A stretch of 42,802 nt of DNA, taken from the NCBI GenBank assembly GCA_036497565.1, contig DASXJE010000034.1:1-42802 (forward strand), read 5' to 3'. The notes under the pieces were generated by a model that searched no databases, was not told where the DNA came from, and saw only the letters and a program-made list of their open reading frames with translations. Every line of letters starts with the position of its first letter. Within the stretch, counting starts at the first letter, position 1. A program made the translations under genes and the position numbers. This document shows, one piece after another, positions 1 through 8,845 of this stretch. Source of the DNA: Mycobacteriales bacterium (GTDB lineage: Bacteria; Actinomycetota; Actinomycetes; Mycobacteriales; QHCD01).

Positions 1-1
1 C

Positions 2-349
2 ACCCGGGTCGACGGCCGCACCGGCGTGTGGGTCACCGCCGACGACCGCGGCCCGGATCGCAAGGTCGCCGCGATCGGCGTACGGGTCAGCAAGTGCGTG
101 ACGATGCACGGCTTCGCACTCAACTGCGACCCCGACCTCACCGAGTACGGCCGGATCGTGCCGTGCGGCATCACCGACGCCGGCGTGACATCCCTGTCCG
201 CCGAACTCGGCCGTGACGTCTCCGTCGCCGCGGCGCAGGAGGCAGTCGTGCCCCGACTCCGCGGCCTGCTCGCCCCCGAACCCGCCCTCCTCCCCTCCCA
301 TGATCAAGAGGGGATTTCGACACGAAACGCCGTACGAATCCCCTCTTGA
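2..349 (+). CDS. lipB: Octanoyltransferase LipB, C-terminal part (5' end outside window)
   Basis: LipB moves an octanoyl group from acyl carrier protein to the lipoyl domains of 2-oxoacid dehydrogenases and GcvH, the first step of endogenous lipoate synthesis in the cytoplasm. The visible part has the LipB core: [10 protein letters not shown] with the conserved Lys, then [13 protein letters not shown] and [15 protein letters not shown] with the catalytic Cys in the PCGI motif. The start lies before the window. The last residues (about 18 codons after PALLPSH) and the TGA stop at 347-349 are read from a palindromic repeat and do not look like LipB, so the natural C-terminus was probably altered by the repeat. 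lipA lies 2.5 kb downstream on the same strand; the two are usually closer, with two unrelated genes inserted here. Identification is firm. Confidence 0.93.
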   Translation, partial: TRVDGRTGVWVTADDRGPDRKVAAIGVRVSKCVTMHGFALNCDPDLTEYGRIVPCGITDAGVTSLSAELGRDVSVAAAQEAVVPRLRGLLAPEPALLPSHDQEGISTRNAVRIPS

Positions 350-358
350 TCATGGGAG
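295..358. repeat. Palindromic repeat, family 1, copy 1
   Basis: Two perfect 22-bp inverted arms (295-316 and 337-358) flank a 20-nt centre, CGACACGAAACGCCGTACG preceded by T. Each arm contains the core TGATCAAGAGGGGATT. The TGATCA at 347-352 supplies a TGA stop to lipB on the plus strand and a TGA stop to the convergent DUF559-type gene on the minus strand. Copies 2 and 3 (1301-1354, 14032-14085) are in the opposite orientation, judged by the centre sequence. The arms can form a long hairpin, so this copy may also act as a bidirectional terminator between the convergent genes. Confidence 0.9.
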
Positions 359-1249
359 ATGGGGCGGCGGCTGCGGCACACAGAGGGCAGCGCGGAGGTC
401 GTCGATCACACCGAGCGGATCGTCCCGCAGCCGTCGTACCGGAAACCGGAGCAGCGTGAAACCGGCCGCGTGAATGTGGTTCTGCCGCCGCAGATCCTGT
501 TCCCAGGACGCCGCGTCGAGGTGCCACGCCATGCCGTCCACCTCGCCACCGACCCGTTGCTTCCGCCACAACGCATCGACGACGTAGCTGCCGGAAGCAG
601 TGTGTACTGTGGCGTTCCACTCCGGCTCGGGTAGCCGAGCGCGGCGTATCAGCTGGAGAAACTCGGCTTCACCCGCCGACCTGGCGCCGGCCACGACCTC
701 GTCGAGAGTGAGCCGGAGCCAGCGCGATCCGTTGGGTGGGGCGGAATCGACCTGCGCGCGCAGGTCGTCCACGTCGACGAGACGGCGTTGCACCGCGTCG
801 GACACCATGGCGCGCACGTCACCACGAAGGGGCAGTCGGCAGGCGACGTCGACCAACGTTCGCGCGGCATCGGTGCACGGCAGCCCTACCCGCACGACGC
901 AGACAACCGGGACCAACGCCTGGTGCACGACGACGAATCCGCTCGGTGGACGACGACAACCATGCGGCACCGTCACCTCTACGTCTCGTTCGACGATCCG
1001 TAGTCCGTGCAGGTGCGCCGCGCTGCGGTAGCTCAACACGGCACCCGGCCCGGCGTACGCAAGTCCCGCCCGCCACCGCTGCCGCGCCGACATGGGTCCC
1101 GAGTGCGCGACGAGGACACCGGGCAACACCCGCTGCCAGCGACCGGAACGCACCCGCGACCGCAACGTGCTCATGCTGAGGCCGGCATCGACCAGGTCGG
1201 CATAGCGCGCGACCTTCTCCCCCTGCCGCAGCACCGCCTCCCAGCCCAC
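350..1249 (-). CDS. AbiEi-like N-terminal domain plus DUF559 (endonuclease-fold) protein
   Basis: A 299-residue protein of a widespread actinobacterial type. Residues about 10-60 resemble the AbiEi antitoxin winged-helix domain (ARYADLVDAGLSMSTLRSRVRSGRWQRVLPGV), and residues about 190-290 resemble DUF559, a fold related to very-short-patch-repair endonucleases (EAEFLQLIRRARLPEPEWN, then VDALWRKQRVGGEVDG, and a C-terminal RLRDDPLGVIDDLRAAL). In the family the acidic residues around VDALW and EVDG are likely nuclease ligands, but no activity is established. No toxin gene lies beside it, so it is probably not a working AbiE system. Its TGA stop is inside repeat copy 1, and copy 2 lies just upstream of its start, so the gene is bracketed by the two family-1 palindromes. 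Such a gene is often accessory. Confidence 0.75.
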   Translation of the reverse strand: MGWEAVLRQGEKVARYADLVDAGLSMSTLRSRVRSGRWQRVLPGVLVAHSGPMSARQRWRAGLAYAGPGAVLSYRSAAHLHGLRIVERDVEVTVPHGCRRPPSGFVVVHQALVPVVCVVRVGLPCTDAARTLVDVACRLPLRGDVRAMVSDAVQRRLVDVDDLRAQVDSAPPNGSRWLRLTLDEVVAGARSAGEAEFLQLIRRARLPEPEWNATVHTASGSYVVDALWRKQRVGGEVDGMAWHLDAASWEQDLRRQNHIHAAGFTLLRFPVRRLRDDPLGVIDDLRAALCVPQPPPHLP

Positions 1250-1300
1250 CGCAGAAGGATGCCGAAGATCACCGCGTGCGCACCGACGTCGTCCACACTC

Positions 1301-1354
1301 ATGATCAAGAGGGGATTCGTACGGCGTTTCGCACCGGAAATCCCCTCTTGATCA
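1301..1354. repeat. Palindromic repeat, family 1, copy 2
   Basis: Arms at 1302-1317 and 1339-1354 (16-bp perfect core TGATCAAGAGGGGATT and its complement) enclose a 21-nt centre beginning CGTACGGCGTTTCG. The centre is the reverse complement of that in copy 1, so the two copies are inverted with respect to each other and flank the DUF559-type gene. It lies between divergent genes, so here it cannot be a simple gene-end terminator. The rest of 1250-1450 holds only the promoter of the next gene. Confidence 0.88.
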
Positions 1355-1410
1355 CCGGAGTCGGGCGACGGCGCGGACCAACGCGGGCCGACGCAGGCGG
1401 CGCGGACGGC

Positions 1411-1416
1411 TAGGGT
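1411..1416 (+). promoter_or_regulatory. Candidate -10 element and RBS for the TrpB2-type gene
   Basis: TAGGGT at 1411-1416 fits the actinobacterial TANNNT -10 pattern. A start of transcription near 1423 would give a leader of about 28 nt containing AGGAG at 1440-1444, six bases before the ATG. No clear -35 is visible. This is inferred from sequence only. Confidence 0.45.
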
Positions 1417-1450
1417 CCTGGGAAGAGGCCGCCGGTTCCAGGAGATCGCC

Positions 1451-2821
1451 ATGACCGAACCCACGAAGATCCTGCTCGACGAGTCGGAGATGCCGCGCCG
1501 CTGGTACAACCTGCTCGCCGACCTGCCCAGCCCGCTACCGCCGGTGCTGCATCCCGGCACCGGTCAGCCGGTCGGCCCGGACGACCTCGCGCCGCTGTTC
1601 CCGATGGACCTCATCGCCCAGGAGGTCACGACCGAGCGGTACGTCGATATCCCCGACGAGGTGCTCGACGTCTACCGGCTCTGGCGGCCGTCGCCGCTCT
1701 ACCGCGCCCACCGCCTCGAGCGCGCCCTCGGTACGCCGGCGAAGATCTACTACAAGTACGAAGGCGTCAGCCCGGCCGGCTCACACAAGCCCAACACCGC
1801 CGTACCGCAGGCCTACTACAACGCCAAGGCCGGCGTACGACGGCTCACCACCGAGACCGGCGCCGGGCAGTGGGGCACCGCGCTCGCTTTCGCCTGCGCG
1901 CAGTTCGGCCTCGAGGCCGAGATCTGGCAGGTGCGGGCTTCCTACGACCAGAAGCCCTACCGCAAGATCATGATCGAAACGTTCGGCGGCACGATCCACC
2001 CGAGCCCGTCCGATCTCACCAACGCCGGGCGCGCGATCCTCGCCGAGCAGCCCGACTCCCCCGGCAGCCTGGGCATCGCGATCAGCGAGGCCGTCGAGGT
2101 GGCGGCGCAGAACCCGGACACCAACTACGCCCTCGGCAGCGTCCTCAACCACGTGCTGCTGCACCAGACCATCATCGGTGAGGAGGCGCTGCTGCAGTTC
2201 GCGAAGGTCGGCGTCACCCCCGACGTCATCGTCGGCTGCACCGGTGGTGGGTCCAACTTCGCCGGGCTGTCGTTCCCGTTCCTGCGGGAGAAGCTCGCCG
2301 GACGCATCGACCCGGTCATCCGCGCGGTCGAGCCGGCCGCCTGCCCGAGCCTCACCAAGGGCACCTACGCCTACGACTTCGGCGATGTCGCCGGCATGAC
2401 CCCGCTGATGAAGATGCACACCCTCGGCCACGACTTCGTCCCCGATCCGATCCACGCCGGCGGCCTGCGCTACCACGGCATGTCCCCGCTGATCTCCCAC
2501 ATCGTCGAGCTGGGGCTGCTCGAGGCCACCGCGAAGACGCAGATCGAGTGCTTCACCGCCGGCGTCCAGTTCGCCCGCACCGAGGGCATCATCCCGGCCC
2601 CCGAGCCGACCCACGCCCTGGCCGCCTGCATCGAGGAGGCGCTGCGCTGCAAGGAGACCGGCGAGGAGAAGGTCATCCTCACGGCGCTGTGTGGCCACGG
2701 TCACCTCGACCTCCCGGCGTACGGCAGCTTCCTGGCCGGCGAGATGGTCGACCACCAGCTGTCCCAGTCCGACCTCGACGCCGCCCTGGCGCAGCTCCCG
2801 CAGGTGGCAGCCGCCCCATAG
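1451..2821 (+). CDS. TrpB2-type PLP-dependent tryptophan synthase beta-like enzyme
   Basis: A 456-residue fold-type II PLP enzyme of the TrpB2 group, which is longer than TrpB1 and usually lies outside trp operons. It can join indole and serine to make tryptophan; in organisms with TrpB1 its role may be indole salvage or another beta-replacement. Visible motifs: the PLP lysine in [13 protein letters not shown] (Lys113), the substrate loop ETGAGQWG (135-142) and the phosphate-binding GCTGGGSN (262-269). The N-terminal extension of about 50 residues is typical of TrpB2. The ATG at 1451 is chosen because AGGAG lies six bases before it. No trpA or other trp gene is adjacent. The gene ends 21 bp before lipA. 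The family assignment is firm; the physiological substrate is not. Confidence 0.88.
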   Translation: MTEPTKILLDESEMPRRWYNLLADLPSPLPPVLHPGTGQPVGPDDLAPLFPMDLIAQEVTTERYVDIPDEVLDVYRLWRPSPLYRAHRLERALGTPAKIYYKYEGVSPAGSHKPNTAVPQAYYNAKAGVRRLTTETGAGQWGTALAFACAQFGLEAEIWQVRASYDQKPYRKIMIETFGGTIHPSPSDLTNAGRAILAEQPDSPGSLGIAISEAVEVAAQNPDTNYALGSVLNHVLLHQTIIGEEALLQFAKVGVTPDVIVGCTGGGSNFAGLSFPFLREKLAGRIDPVIRAVEPAACPSLTKGTYAYDFGDVAGMTPLMKMHTLGHDFVPDPIHAGGLRYHGMSPLISHIVELGLLEATAKTQIECFTAGVQFARTEGIIPAPEPTHALAACIEEALRCKETGEEKVILTALCGHGHLDLPAYGSFLAGEMVDHQLSQSDLDAALAQLPQVAAAP

Positions 2822-2829
2822 CCGCCGCG

Positions 2830-2835
2830 TACGCT
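2830..2835 (+). promoter_or_regulatory. Candidate -10 element for a leaderless lipA transcript
   Basis: TACGCT ends seven bases before the GTG start of lipA at 2843 and no Shine-Dalgarno sequence is present, so transcription could begin at the start codon. The same spacing recurs before several other genes in this window. Confidence 0.5.
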
Positions 2836-2842
2836 GGGCAGC

Positions 2843-3787
2843 GTGACAGCTGTGGAGCCCGAAGGCCGACGCATGCTGCGTCTCGAGGTGCGCAACTCCG
2901 AGACGCCGATCGAGCGCAAGCCGCCGTGGATCAAGGTCAAGGCGCGCATGGGCCCGGAGTACACCGAGCTCAAGAGCCTGGTACGCCGTGAAGGCCTGCA
3001 CACGGTCTGTGAAGAGGCCGGCTGCCCCAACATCTACGAATGCTGGGAAGACCGCGAGGCCACGTTCCTGATCGGCGGCGACCAGTGCACCCGGCGCTGC
3101 GACTTCTGCCAGATCGACACCGGCAAGCCGGATCCGCTCGACCGGGACGAGCCGCGCCGGGTCGCCGAGAGCGTGCAGGCGATGGGGCTGCGCTACGCCA
3201 CCATCACCGGCGTCACCCGCGACGACCTGCCCGACGAGGGCGCCTGGCTCTACGCCGAGACGGTGCGCGCCATCCACGGGCTCAACCCGGGCACCGGCGT
3301 CGAGCTGCTCACCCCCGACTTCTCCGCCAAGCCCGACCTGCTCGCGCAGGTCTTCGACGCGGCGCCCGAGGTGTTCGCGCACAACGTCGAGACCGTGCCG
3401 CGCATCTTCCGCCGGATCCGCCCCGGCTTCCGCTACCAGCGGTCGCTGGACGTGATCCGCGCCGCCCGCGACGCCGGCCTCATCACCAAGTCCAACCTGA
3501 TCCTCGGCATGGGCGAGGAGCGCGCCGAGGTGTCGCAGACGATGCAGGACCTCTACGACGCCGGCTGCGAGCTGCTCACCATCACCCAGTACCTCCGTCC
3601 CTCGTCGCGGCACCACCCGGTCGAGCGGTGGGTGAAGCCCGAGGAGTTCACCGAGCTGCGCGAGGAAGCCGACGAGATCGGGTTCGTCGGCGTGATGAGC
3701 GGGCCGCTGGTGCGGTCGTCGTACCGCGCCGGCCGGCTCTACCAGCAGGCCCTCGACAACCGCCGGGTGACGACGACCGCCGGCTGA
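2843..3787 (+). CDS. lipA: Lipoyl synthase LipA
   Basis: Radical-SAM enzyme that inserts two sulfur atoms into the octanoyl chain attached to lipoyl domains, the step after LipB. At 314 residues it has the usual length. Cysteines 56, 61 and 67 ([12 protein letters not shown]) bind the auxiliary, sacrificial iron-sulfur cluster; cysteines 82, 86 and 89 (CTRRCDFC) bind the radical-SAM cluster. The C-terminal RSSY motif, whose serine ligates the auxiliary cluster, is present (VRSSYRAG). The GTG at 2843 is chosen because the N-terminal text [13 protein letters not shown] is typical of actinobacterial LipA and precedes the alternative ATG at 2873; a TACGCT element lies seven bases upstream. It converges on the ABC permease, with an 18-bp gap. 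Confidence 0.97.
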   Translation: MTAVEPEGRRMLRLEVRNSETPIERKPPWIKVKARMGPEYTELKSLVRREGLHTVCEEAGCPNIYECWEDREATFLIGGDQCTRRCDFCQIDTGKPDPLDRDEPRRVAESVQAMGLRYATITGVTRDDLPDEGAWLYAETVRAIHGLNPGTGVELLTPDFSAKPDLLAQVFDAAPEVFAHNVETVPRIFRRIRPGFRYQRSLDVIRAARDAGLITKSNLILGMGEERAEVSQTMQDLYDAGCELLTITQYLRPSSRHHPVERWVKPEEFTELREEADEIGFVGVMSGPLVRSSYRAGRLYQQALDNRRVTTTAG

Positions 3788-3805
3788 CCGTACGGCGGGT
3801 CGCCG

Positions 3806-5398
3806 TCAGGCGATGTCGCGACGGGCCGCGCCGGTCATCCCCACCGCGGTGAGAACCACCGCCACGATCACCAACGTCGCCAACGGCAGGACGACGACCG
3901 TGCTGCCGGGAAGCTTCGGCAGGTGGGTGAACGGCGACGCGTCCAGCGCCCAGCCGGGCAGGCGGAGCACCGGGCCGAGCTGGCCGAGGAGCAGGAAGAC
4001 GCCGAGCAGCGCCCAGGCCGCCGCCGCGACCACGCGCGGCAGGACGCCGTACAGCAGCAGCACGGCGCCGGCGAGCACCCACACCGCAGGCAGCTGGATC
4101 ACGGCTCCGGCCAGCACCCGCGGCAGCTGACCGGCGAGGTCGTGCGCGCGCACGCCGTGGGTGATTCCGGCGGCGAGACCGCCCGCGGCCAGCATCAGCG
4201 CGGATCCGGACACCGCGACGACGACGTGGCTCGCCACCCACCGGCTCCGCGAGACCGCGCCGGCCAACACGATCTCGGCCCGCTGCGCGCTCTCCTCCGA
4301 CCGCAACCGCAGCAGCGACTGCACCACGAACGCGGCCGCAGCGATCCCGAGTATCCCCATCACGGTCGCGAGGAACGCGTCGATCAGGCCATGCCGGCCG
4401 CCCATCCGGACGATGATGTCCCGGGTGCCGGAGCTGGAGTTCACCAAAGCGCCCACGCCGTCGGCGATCCCGCCGATGGCGGCGCCGTAGATGGCGAACC
4501 CCACCGTCCACGACACGACCGTGGCGCGCTGCAGCCGCCAGGCGAGGGCGAGCGGACTCGACAAGCGCCGATCCCCCACCGCCGGGCCCGGCCGGATCGG
4601 CACCAGGCCGGTGCCGACGTCGCGGCGGGCGGCGAGCCGGAACGCGACCGCAGTCAGTACGGCGCTCGCCGCGACCGGCACCGCGAGCACCCACCACCTG
4701 TCGTCGGCGTACGGCCGCACCTGCTGGGCCCAGCCGACCGGGGACAGCCAGCTCACCCACGACGGGCCGGCGTCGCCGATCGCCCGCAGCAGGTACGCCG
4801 CACCCAGCACGCTCATCGCCAGCGTGTTCGCGGCGCGGGCGCTCTCGCTGAGCTGCGCGGTCACCGCCGCGACGGCGGCAAAGACCAACGCGGTGCCCAA
4901 CCAGGCGAGTCCGAACTCCACCGAGCCCGACCACGGCTGGCCCACCACGGTCAGCCCGATCATCGTCAGTACCGCGAGAGTCAGCTGCGCCACGGCGGCG
5001 ATCAGCAGTCCGCCCGCGAGCGGTGCCCCGCGACCCACGGCGCCGGAGGACACCAGCTCGAGGCGGCCGGACTCCTCGTCGGCGCGGGTATGGCGCACCA
5101 CGAGCAGCACGCTCAGGATCGACGCGAGCGTCGCGCCGATGCCGACGAAGCGCCACGCGGTGAGACCGCCGACCGTGCCCGACGAGTAGACGTGGCCGTA
5201 CAGCGCGAGGGTCGATCCGTTGGACCGCACGCCGGCGGCGAACTCCAACCGCGACGCGAGCGTCTTGTAGAGGCCGCGGTAGCTGAACGCCGTACCGATC
5301 GCCGACGCGGCCAGAGCGTAGACCCAGATCGGAATCATGAAGCGGTCCCGCCGCAGCCCGATCTTCATCAGCTGCGTCGTACCGGTGAACGCGCTCAT
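3806..5398 (-). CDS. ABC-2 type exporter permease
   Basis: A 530-residue integral membrane protein with about twelve hydrophobic segments in two similar halves, the layout of large actinobacterial permeases often annotated as polyketide-antibiotic exporters. The N-terminus ([22 protein letters not shown]) is characteristic of that group. It would form the membrane path for the ATPase encoded immediately upstream, whose stop overlaps this start in an ATGA arrangement (5395-5398), implying translational coupling. The substrate cannot be told from sequence; hydrophobic drugs or lipids are the usual guesses. Confidence 0.85.
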   Translation of the reverse strand: MSAFTGTTQLMKIGLRRDRFMIPIWVYALAASAIGTAFSYRGLYKTLASRLEFAAGVRSNGSTLALYGHVYSSGTVGGLTAWRFVGIGATLASILSVLLVVRHTRADEESGRLELVSSGAVGRGAPLAGGLLIAAVAQLTLAVLTMIGLTVVGQPWSGSVEFGLAWLGTALVFAAVAAVTAQLSESARAANTLAMSVLGAAYLLRAIGDAGPSWVSWLSPVGWAQQVRPYADDRWWVLAVPVAASAVLTAVAFRLAARRDVGTGLVPIRPGPAVGDRRLSSPLALAWRLQRATVVSWTVGFAIYGAAIGGIADGVGALVNSSSGTRDIIVRMGGRHGLIDAFLATVMGILGIAAAAFVVQSLLRLRSEESAQRAEIVLAGAVSRSRWVASHVVVAVSGSALMLAAGGLAAGITHGVRAHDLAGQLPRVLAGAVIQLPAVWVLAGAVLLLYGVLPRVVAAAAWALLGVFLLLGQLGPVLRLPGWALDASPFTHLPKLPGSTVVVLPLATLVIVAVVLTAVGMTGAARRDIA

Positions 5399-6285
5399 CG
5401 CGAATCTGCCTCGTAATGCCGCCGGAACAGCTCCTCGAGCGTCGGCGGCTGGGCGGTCAACATCCGGACCCCGAGGGGGACCAGCTCCGACAGCGCGCCG
5501 CCGATGTCGGCCGTGTCGACCTCGAACTGCGCGCGATGGCCGTCGATCTGCAGCCCGTGCACCCCATCGATCTTGGAGACGACGTTCGGGTCGCCATCCA
5601 CCTCGACGGTGACCGACGTACGCGTCAGATGCCGCATGTCGGCGAGGCTGCCACTCTCGACCGTGCGTCCGGCCCGGATGATGCTGACCCGATCGCAGAG
5701 CACCTCGACCTCGGCGAGGATGTGACTCGACAGCAGGACGGTGCGCCCGCGTCGCCGCTCATCCACGATGCACTCGCGGAAGACCTCCTCCATCAGCGGA
5801 TCCAGGCCCGACGTCGGCTCGTCGAGGATGAGCAGTTCGACGTCGGAGGCGAGCGCGGCGACCAGGGCGACCTTCTGACGGTTGCCTTTCGAGTACGCGC
5901 GCACCCGCTTCGTCGGGTCGAGATTCATCCGCTCGAGCAGGTCGGCCCGTCGCGCGGGATCCAGCCCGCCGCGCAGCCGGCCGAGCAAATCGATCGTCTC
6001 CCCGCCGGACAGGTTCGGCCACAGCGTCACGTCGCCGGGAACGTAGGCGAGCCGCCGGTGCAGGTCGACCGCGTCCCGCCAGGGGTCGCCGCCGAGCAGA
6101 GTCACCCCACCCGCGTCGGCGCGCTGCAGTCCGAGCAGGACCCGGATCGTCGTCGACTTCCCGGCGCCGTTGGGGCCGAGAAATCCGTGTACCTCACCCG
6201 TCGCCACCGAGAGGTCCAGGCCGTCCAGCGCCCGGACGTGCCCGAACGACTTGACCAGTCCAGAGACGGCGATCGCGTCACCCAT
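5395..6285 (-). CDS. ABC exporter ATP-binding protein
   Basis: A 296-residue ATPase of the ABC-2 drug-exporter type that would power the permease. Walker A is GPNGAGKST (37-45), Walker B is LILDEP (150-155), and the signature is YSKGNRQ (129-135) rather than LSGGQ, a variant common in this subfamily. The C-terminal third (from about 215) is the regulatory domain seen in DrrA-like proteins. I chose ATG 6285 ([15 protein letters not shown]), the usual N-terminus in the family. An in-frame ATG at 6306 and TTG at 6303 exist, but a TATTAT -10 candidate at 6314-6309 would put the transcript start downstream of the ATG at 6306. It is divergent from the GbsR/MarR regulator, which probably controls it. 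Confidence 0.88.
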   Translation of the reverse strand: MGDAIAVSGLVKSFGHVRALDGLDLSVATGEVHGFLGPNGAGKSTTIRVLLGLQRADAGGVTLLGGDPWRDAVDLHRRLAYVPGDVTLWPNLSGGETIDLLGRLRGGLDPARRADLLERMNLDPTKRVRAYSKGNRQKVALVAALASDVELLILDEPTSGLDPLMEEVFRECIVDERRRGRTVLLSSHILAEVEVLCDRVSIIRAGRTVESGSLADMRHLTRTSVTVEVDGDPNVVSKIDGVHGLQIDGHRAQFEVDTADIGGALSELVPLGVRMLTAQPPTLEELFRRHYEADSR

Positions 6286-6348
6286 GAGATCGACGGTACT
6301 CAACATTCATAATATTGTGAAGTTACTTGATGTACTAATGTGAGCCAC
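6286..6348. promoter_or_regulatory. Divergent promoter/operator region of the ABC exporter and its regulator
   Basis: A 63-bp AT-rich patch unlike its surroundings. On the minus strand TATTAT (6314-6309) is a good -10. On the plus strand TAATGT (6336-6341) ends seven bases before GTG 6349. With promoters this close, one bound regulator dimer would control both directions. Only a weak imperfect symmetry is visible around TTACTTGATGTAC, so the operator itself is a guess. Confidence 0.5.
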
Positions 6349-6840
6349 GTGACGAAGACCCCGCGATCCGCTGCCCCGGCCCGGGACGAGGCCGGAGTCG
6401 GCCGGTTCATCGAACGCTTCTCCAGTGCCATGGCCGAGGCGGGGATGCCGCGGATGCCGGCCCGGGTGTTCGCCGCACTACTCATCGATGACGACGGGGC
6501 CCGCACCTCGGCCGAGCTCGCCGAGCAGCTGGAGGTCAGTCCCGCCGCCATCTCCGGGGCGGTGCACTACCTGGTCCAGGTCGGGTTGGTCGCGCGCGGG
6601 CGCCAACCCGGCAGCCGTCGCGACGTCTACCGCCTCTACAGCGACGTCTGGTACGAGGTCTTCGCCCGGCAGGATCAGCGCTACGCCCGGTGGATCGACA
6701 GCATGCGTGACGGCATCTCCGCGGTCGGGCCGCAGACACCTGCCGGGCGGCGGCTGGGCGAGACGATGGGCTTCTTCGACTACCTCCGCACGGAGCTGCC
6801 TGGGCTCATCGAGCGGTGGCACGAGCAGAACGCCGGTTGA
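6349..6840 (+). CDS. GbsR/MarR family transcriptional regulator
   Basis: A 163-residue winged-helix regulator. The DNA-binding domain is at about 35-95, with ARTSAELAEQLEVSPAAISGAVHYLVQVGLVARGRQPGSR showing the recognition helix and wing; the C-terminal half is helical and probably the dimer interface. Proteins of this type usually sit beside, and repress, a divergent ABC exporter, exactly as here. GTG 6349 is preferred over GTG 6340 because TAATGT at 6336-6341 has the leaderless spacing seen before other genes in the window; with the 6340 start the protein would have three more residues. The effector is unknown. Confidence 0.85.
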   Translation: MTKTPRSAAPARDEAGVGRFIERFSSAMAEAGMPRMPARVFAALLIDDDGARTSAELAEQLEVSPAAISGAVHYLVQVGLVARGRQPGSRRDVYRLYSDVWYEVFARQDQRYARWIDSMRDGISAVGPQTPAGRRLGETMGFFDYLRTELPGLIERWHEQNAG

Positions 6841-6913
6841 ACCGGCGCAAAGACCCCGCAACCGGCCCCTCATCCGCCACACTGGCATCAGCGGAACGAC
6901 CTCGGGGGCGGGC

Positions 6914-7531
6914 ATGTCGATCCTGCGTCGGCACACGGTGTCACGGCTGTTACGTCCGGCGCGATATCTGTGCTGGTGGCACAACCCCATGCACCGGCGT
7001 GCGGACGGCGTCGAGAGCCTCATCGCCAGCTTTCTGCTGATCCTCTTTCTCGCCGCCATGCCGCTCGCCGCGTCGGTGGCCAGCTCCCTCTACGTGCACG
7101 GCCTCGCCGACGCCTCGCAGACGCGGGTCGGCGGGCATTGGGTGACCGCGAAGCTGCTGCAGGACGCCCGGGTCCCGGCGACGGTCGGGCAGGCCGACGA
7201 CCCCGCGGCGGGGCCGCGGGAGCAGGCCCGATGGACCGGTGCGGACGGCAAGGTCCACCTCGGCAAGGTTCAGGCGATGCCCGGAGACCGCGCGGGCGAC
7301 GCGGTGCGGGTCTGGCTCGACGCCGCGGGCCGGCCGAGCATGCCACCCGCGTCGTCGGGCGCGATCTTCGCGATCGCCGTATCGGCCGGCGTCGGCCTGA
7401 TGGTCGCGGTCACCTGTGTGCTCGAGATCGTCCGGCGCAGCAGTCGGTGGCTGCTGGATCGGCGCCGGATCCAGGGCTGGGAGACCGAGTGGCAGTCCAT
7501 CGGGCCGCAGTGGGACCGCCACGCCGGATAA
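6914..7531 (+). CDS. Rv1733c-type two-helix membrane protein
   Basis: A 205-residue protein resembling the mycobacterial Rv1733c family, whose function is not known. The N-terminus has RPARYLCWWHNPMHRRADGVE followed by one transmembrane helix (about residues 38-58), then an extracytoplasmic domain of about 80 residues with WTGADGKVHLG, then a second helix (about 147-170) and a basic tail with a conserved-looking WETEWQSIGPQW. ATG 6914 follows a purine-rich GGGGGCGGG stretch. It stands alone between the regulator and the DUF4191 gene. Confidence 0.75.
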   Translation: MSILRRHTVSRLLRPARYLCWWHNPMHRRADGVESLIASFLLILFLAAMPLAASVASSLYVHGLADASQTRVGGHWVTAKLLQDARVPATVGQADDPAAGPREQARWTGADGKVHLGKVQAMPGDRAGDAVRVWLDAAGRPSMPPASSGAIFAIAVSAGVGLMVAVTCVLEIVRRSSRWLLDRRRIQGWETEWQSIGPQWDRHAG

Positions 7532-7607
7532 CGAGAACTCACCCGCGCACCCCGCACATTCGGCTAGTGGGGTCTCGACCGGTCACACGACGATCGCCGT
7601 AGCGCCC

Positions 7608-7613
7608 TATCCT
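7608..7613 (+). promoter_or_regulatory. Candidate -10 element for a leaderless DUF4191 transcript
   Basis: TATCCT ends seven bases before ATG 7621, and there is no Shine-Dalgarno sequence before the start. This is the clearest of the leaderless arrangements in the window. Confidence 0.6.
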
Positions 7614-7620
7614 TGCTGGC

Positions 7621-8388
7621 ATGGCCAGGCAACCGAAGGGCGCGAAGCCCGACTCGACGAGTGGGGATGGCAACCGGGGCGGCAAATCGGGCAAGGCCGG
7701 CGGTGAATCGGTCGGACGGATGGAGCGCCTGCGCCAGATCCGTACGGCGTTCTCGATCACCCGCAAGCGGGACAAGCGCCTGATCCCCTACATGCTGGTC
7801 ACCTTCGTGGTGGTCGCCGGCCTGATCGAACTCGCCGGCTTCCTGGTCCATCACACCCTGCTCTACATCGTCCCGGCGGTGCTGATCGGCGCCCTGTCCG
7901 CGATGATGATCTTCGGTCGGCGGGCTCAGCGGGCGGCGTACACCCAGGTCGAAGGTCAGCCGGGTGCGGCCGCCTGGGTGCTGCAGAGCATGCGCGGCGA
8001 CTGGCGGACCAGCCCGTCGGTGGCCGGCAACGCGCAGCTCGACACCGTCCACCGGGTGATCGGCAAGCCCGGCGTCGTCCTGATCGCCGAAGGCTCGCCG
8101 CTGCGGGTGCGCAGCCTGCTCGCGCAGGAGAAGCGCCGGGTCGCCCGGGTCGCCGGCGACACCCCGATCTACGACATCATCGTCGGCGACGAGGCGGAGC
8201 AGGTGCCGCTCAAGCGGCTGTCCTCCTACCTGGTCAAGCTGCCGCGCAACATCAACACCAAGCAGATCGGTGCCCTCGAAAAGCGGCTGCAGGCGCTCGG
8301 CGGCGGCAAGGCGGCCGGCATGCCCAAGGGTCCGGTGCCGCCCCGCGCCCAGCGCAACATCAACGAACGGTCGATCCGGCGGCGCTAG
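7621..8388 (+). CDS. DUF4191 membrane protein
   Basis: A 255-residue actinobacterial protein of unknown function that is regularly found between lipA and glnA (Rv2219 in Mycobacterium tuberculosis). After a basic, disordered N-terminus of about 45 residues it has two closely spaced transmembrane helices (about 57-77 and 80-98). A cytoplasmic domain follows, containing GDWRTSPSVAGNAQLDTVHRVIGKPGVVLIAEG. The C-terminal tail is basic. ATG 7621 is supported by the -10 element directly upstream. It converges on the RDD gene with only 4 bp between the stops. Confidence 0.88.
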   Translation: MARQPKGAKPDSTSGDGNRGGKSGKAGGESVGRMERLRQIRTAFSITRKRDKRLIPYMLVTFVVVAGLIELAGFLVHHTLLYIVPAVLIGALSAMMIFGRRAQRAAYTQVEGQPGAAAWVLQSMRGDWRTSPSVAGNAQLDTVHRVIGKPGVVLIAEGSPLRVRSLLAQEKRRVARVAGDTPIYDIIVGDEAEQVPLKRLSSYLVKLPRNINTKQIGALEKRLQALGGGKAAGMPKGPVPPRAQRNINERSIRRR

Positions 8389-8392
8389 CCGC

Positions 8393-8803
8393 TCAGGACC
8401 GCACCACCGCGGTCCCCGCGAGGCGGTCGTGCACCCCGCGCCCGTCGGCGTCGGTGATGATCGCCGGGACGATCAGCATCAGCATCACCGTGCGTACGAC
8501 GGCCCGCGGCAGCCCGATCCGGGCCGGCCCGTCGGCCCCGTCGACCCGCACGAGCCGGACTCCCACGACCCGCATGCCCGGCGTCTGGGCGAAGAAAGCG
8601 CCGAACAGGATGTATTCGGCCGCAAACACGATCAAACTGACGTTGCCCGGAAGGTGCGGCGCCGTGAACAGTCCGGCGACCAACGCGGACAGGACCGCGT
8701 CGATCACGAATCCCACCAGCCGGGACCCGGTCGACGCGAGCGACCCGGTCCCCTCCGGGGGCAGCCCGAGCCGCTGACCCCGATAACCGGCAGGCAGCGT
8801 CAC
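8393..8803 (-). CDS. RDD family membrane protein
   Basis: A 136-residue RDD-domain protein with three hydrophobic helices, the partner gene found beside DUF4191 and glnA in actinobacteria (Rv2219A). The family name residues appear at the start of helix 1 (GSRLVGFVIDAVLSALVAG) and near the C-terminus (GRGVHDRLAGTAVV). The segment TPGMRVVGVRLVR matches the family's conserved loop. GTG 8803 is chosen, not the upstream ATGs that extend the frame to 8941, because TACGCT ends six bases before it and because homologues start close to this point. Function is unknown; some RDD proteins are transporters. Confidence 0.85.
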   Translation of the reverse strand: MTLPAGYRGQRLGLPPEGTGSLASTGSRLVGFVIDAVLSALVAGLFTAPHLPGNVSLIVFAAEYILFGAFFAQTPGMRVVGVRLVRVDGADGPARIGLPRAVVRTVMLMLIVPAIITDADGRGVHDRLAGTAVVRS

Positions 8804-8809
8804 GACCCG

Positions 8810-8815
8810 AGCGTA
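8810..8815 (-). promoter_or_regulatory. Candidate -10 element for a leaderless RDD transcript
   Basis: Read on the minus strand, TACGCT ends six bases before GTG 8803. The same hexamer precedes lipA. It supports the short start for the RDD gene. Confidence 0.5.
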
Positions 8816-8845
8816 ACCGCCGGATAAGCTTGCGCGAGCGGCGGC

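Noticed and set aside
350-1249. Active AbiE toxin-antitoxin system
   Set aside because: Only an AbiEi-like domain is present and no AbiEii-type nucleotidyltransferase gene is adjacent.
1781-3616. Long minus-strand reading frame (611 codons) opposite trpB2 and lipA
   Set aside because: It spans two well-identified genes and has shadow-type composition.
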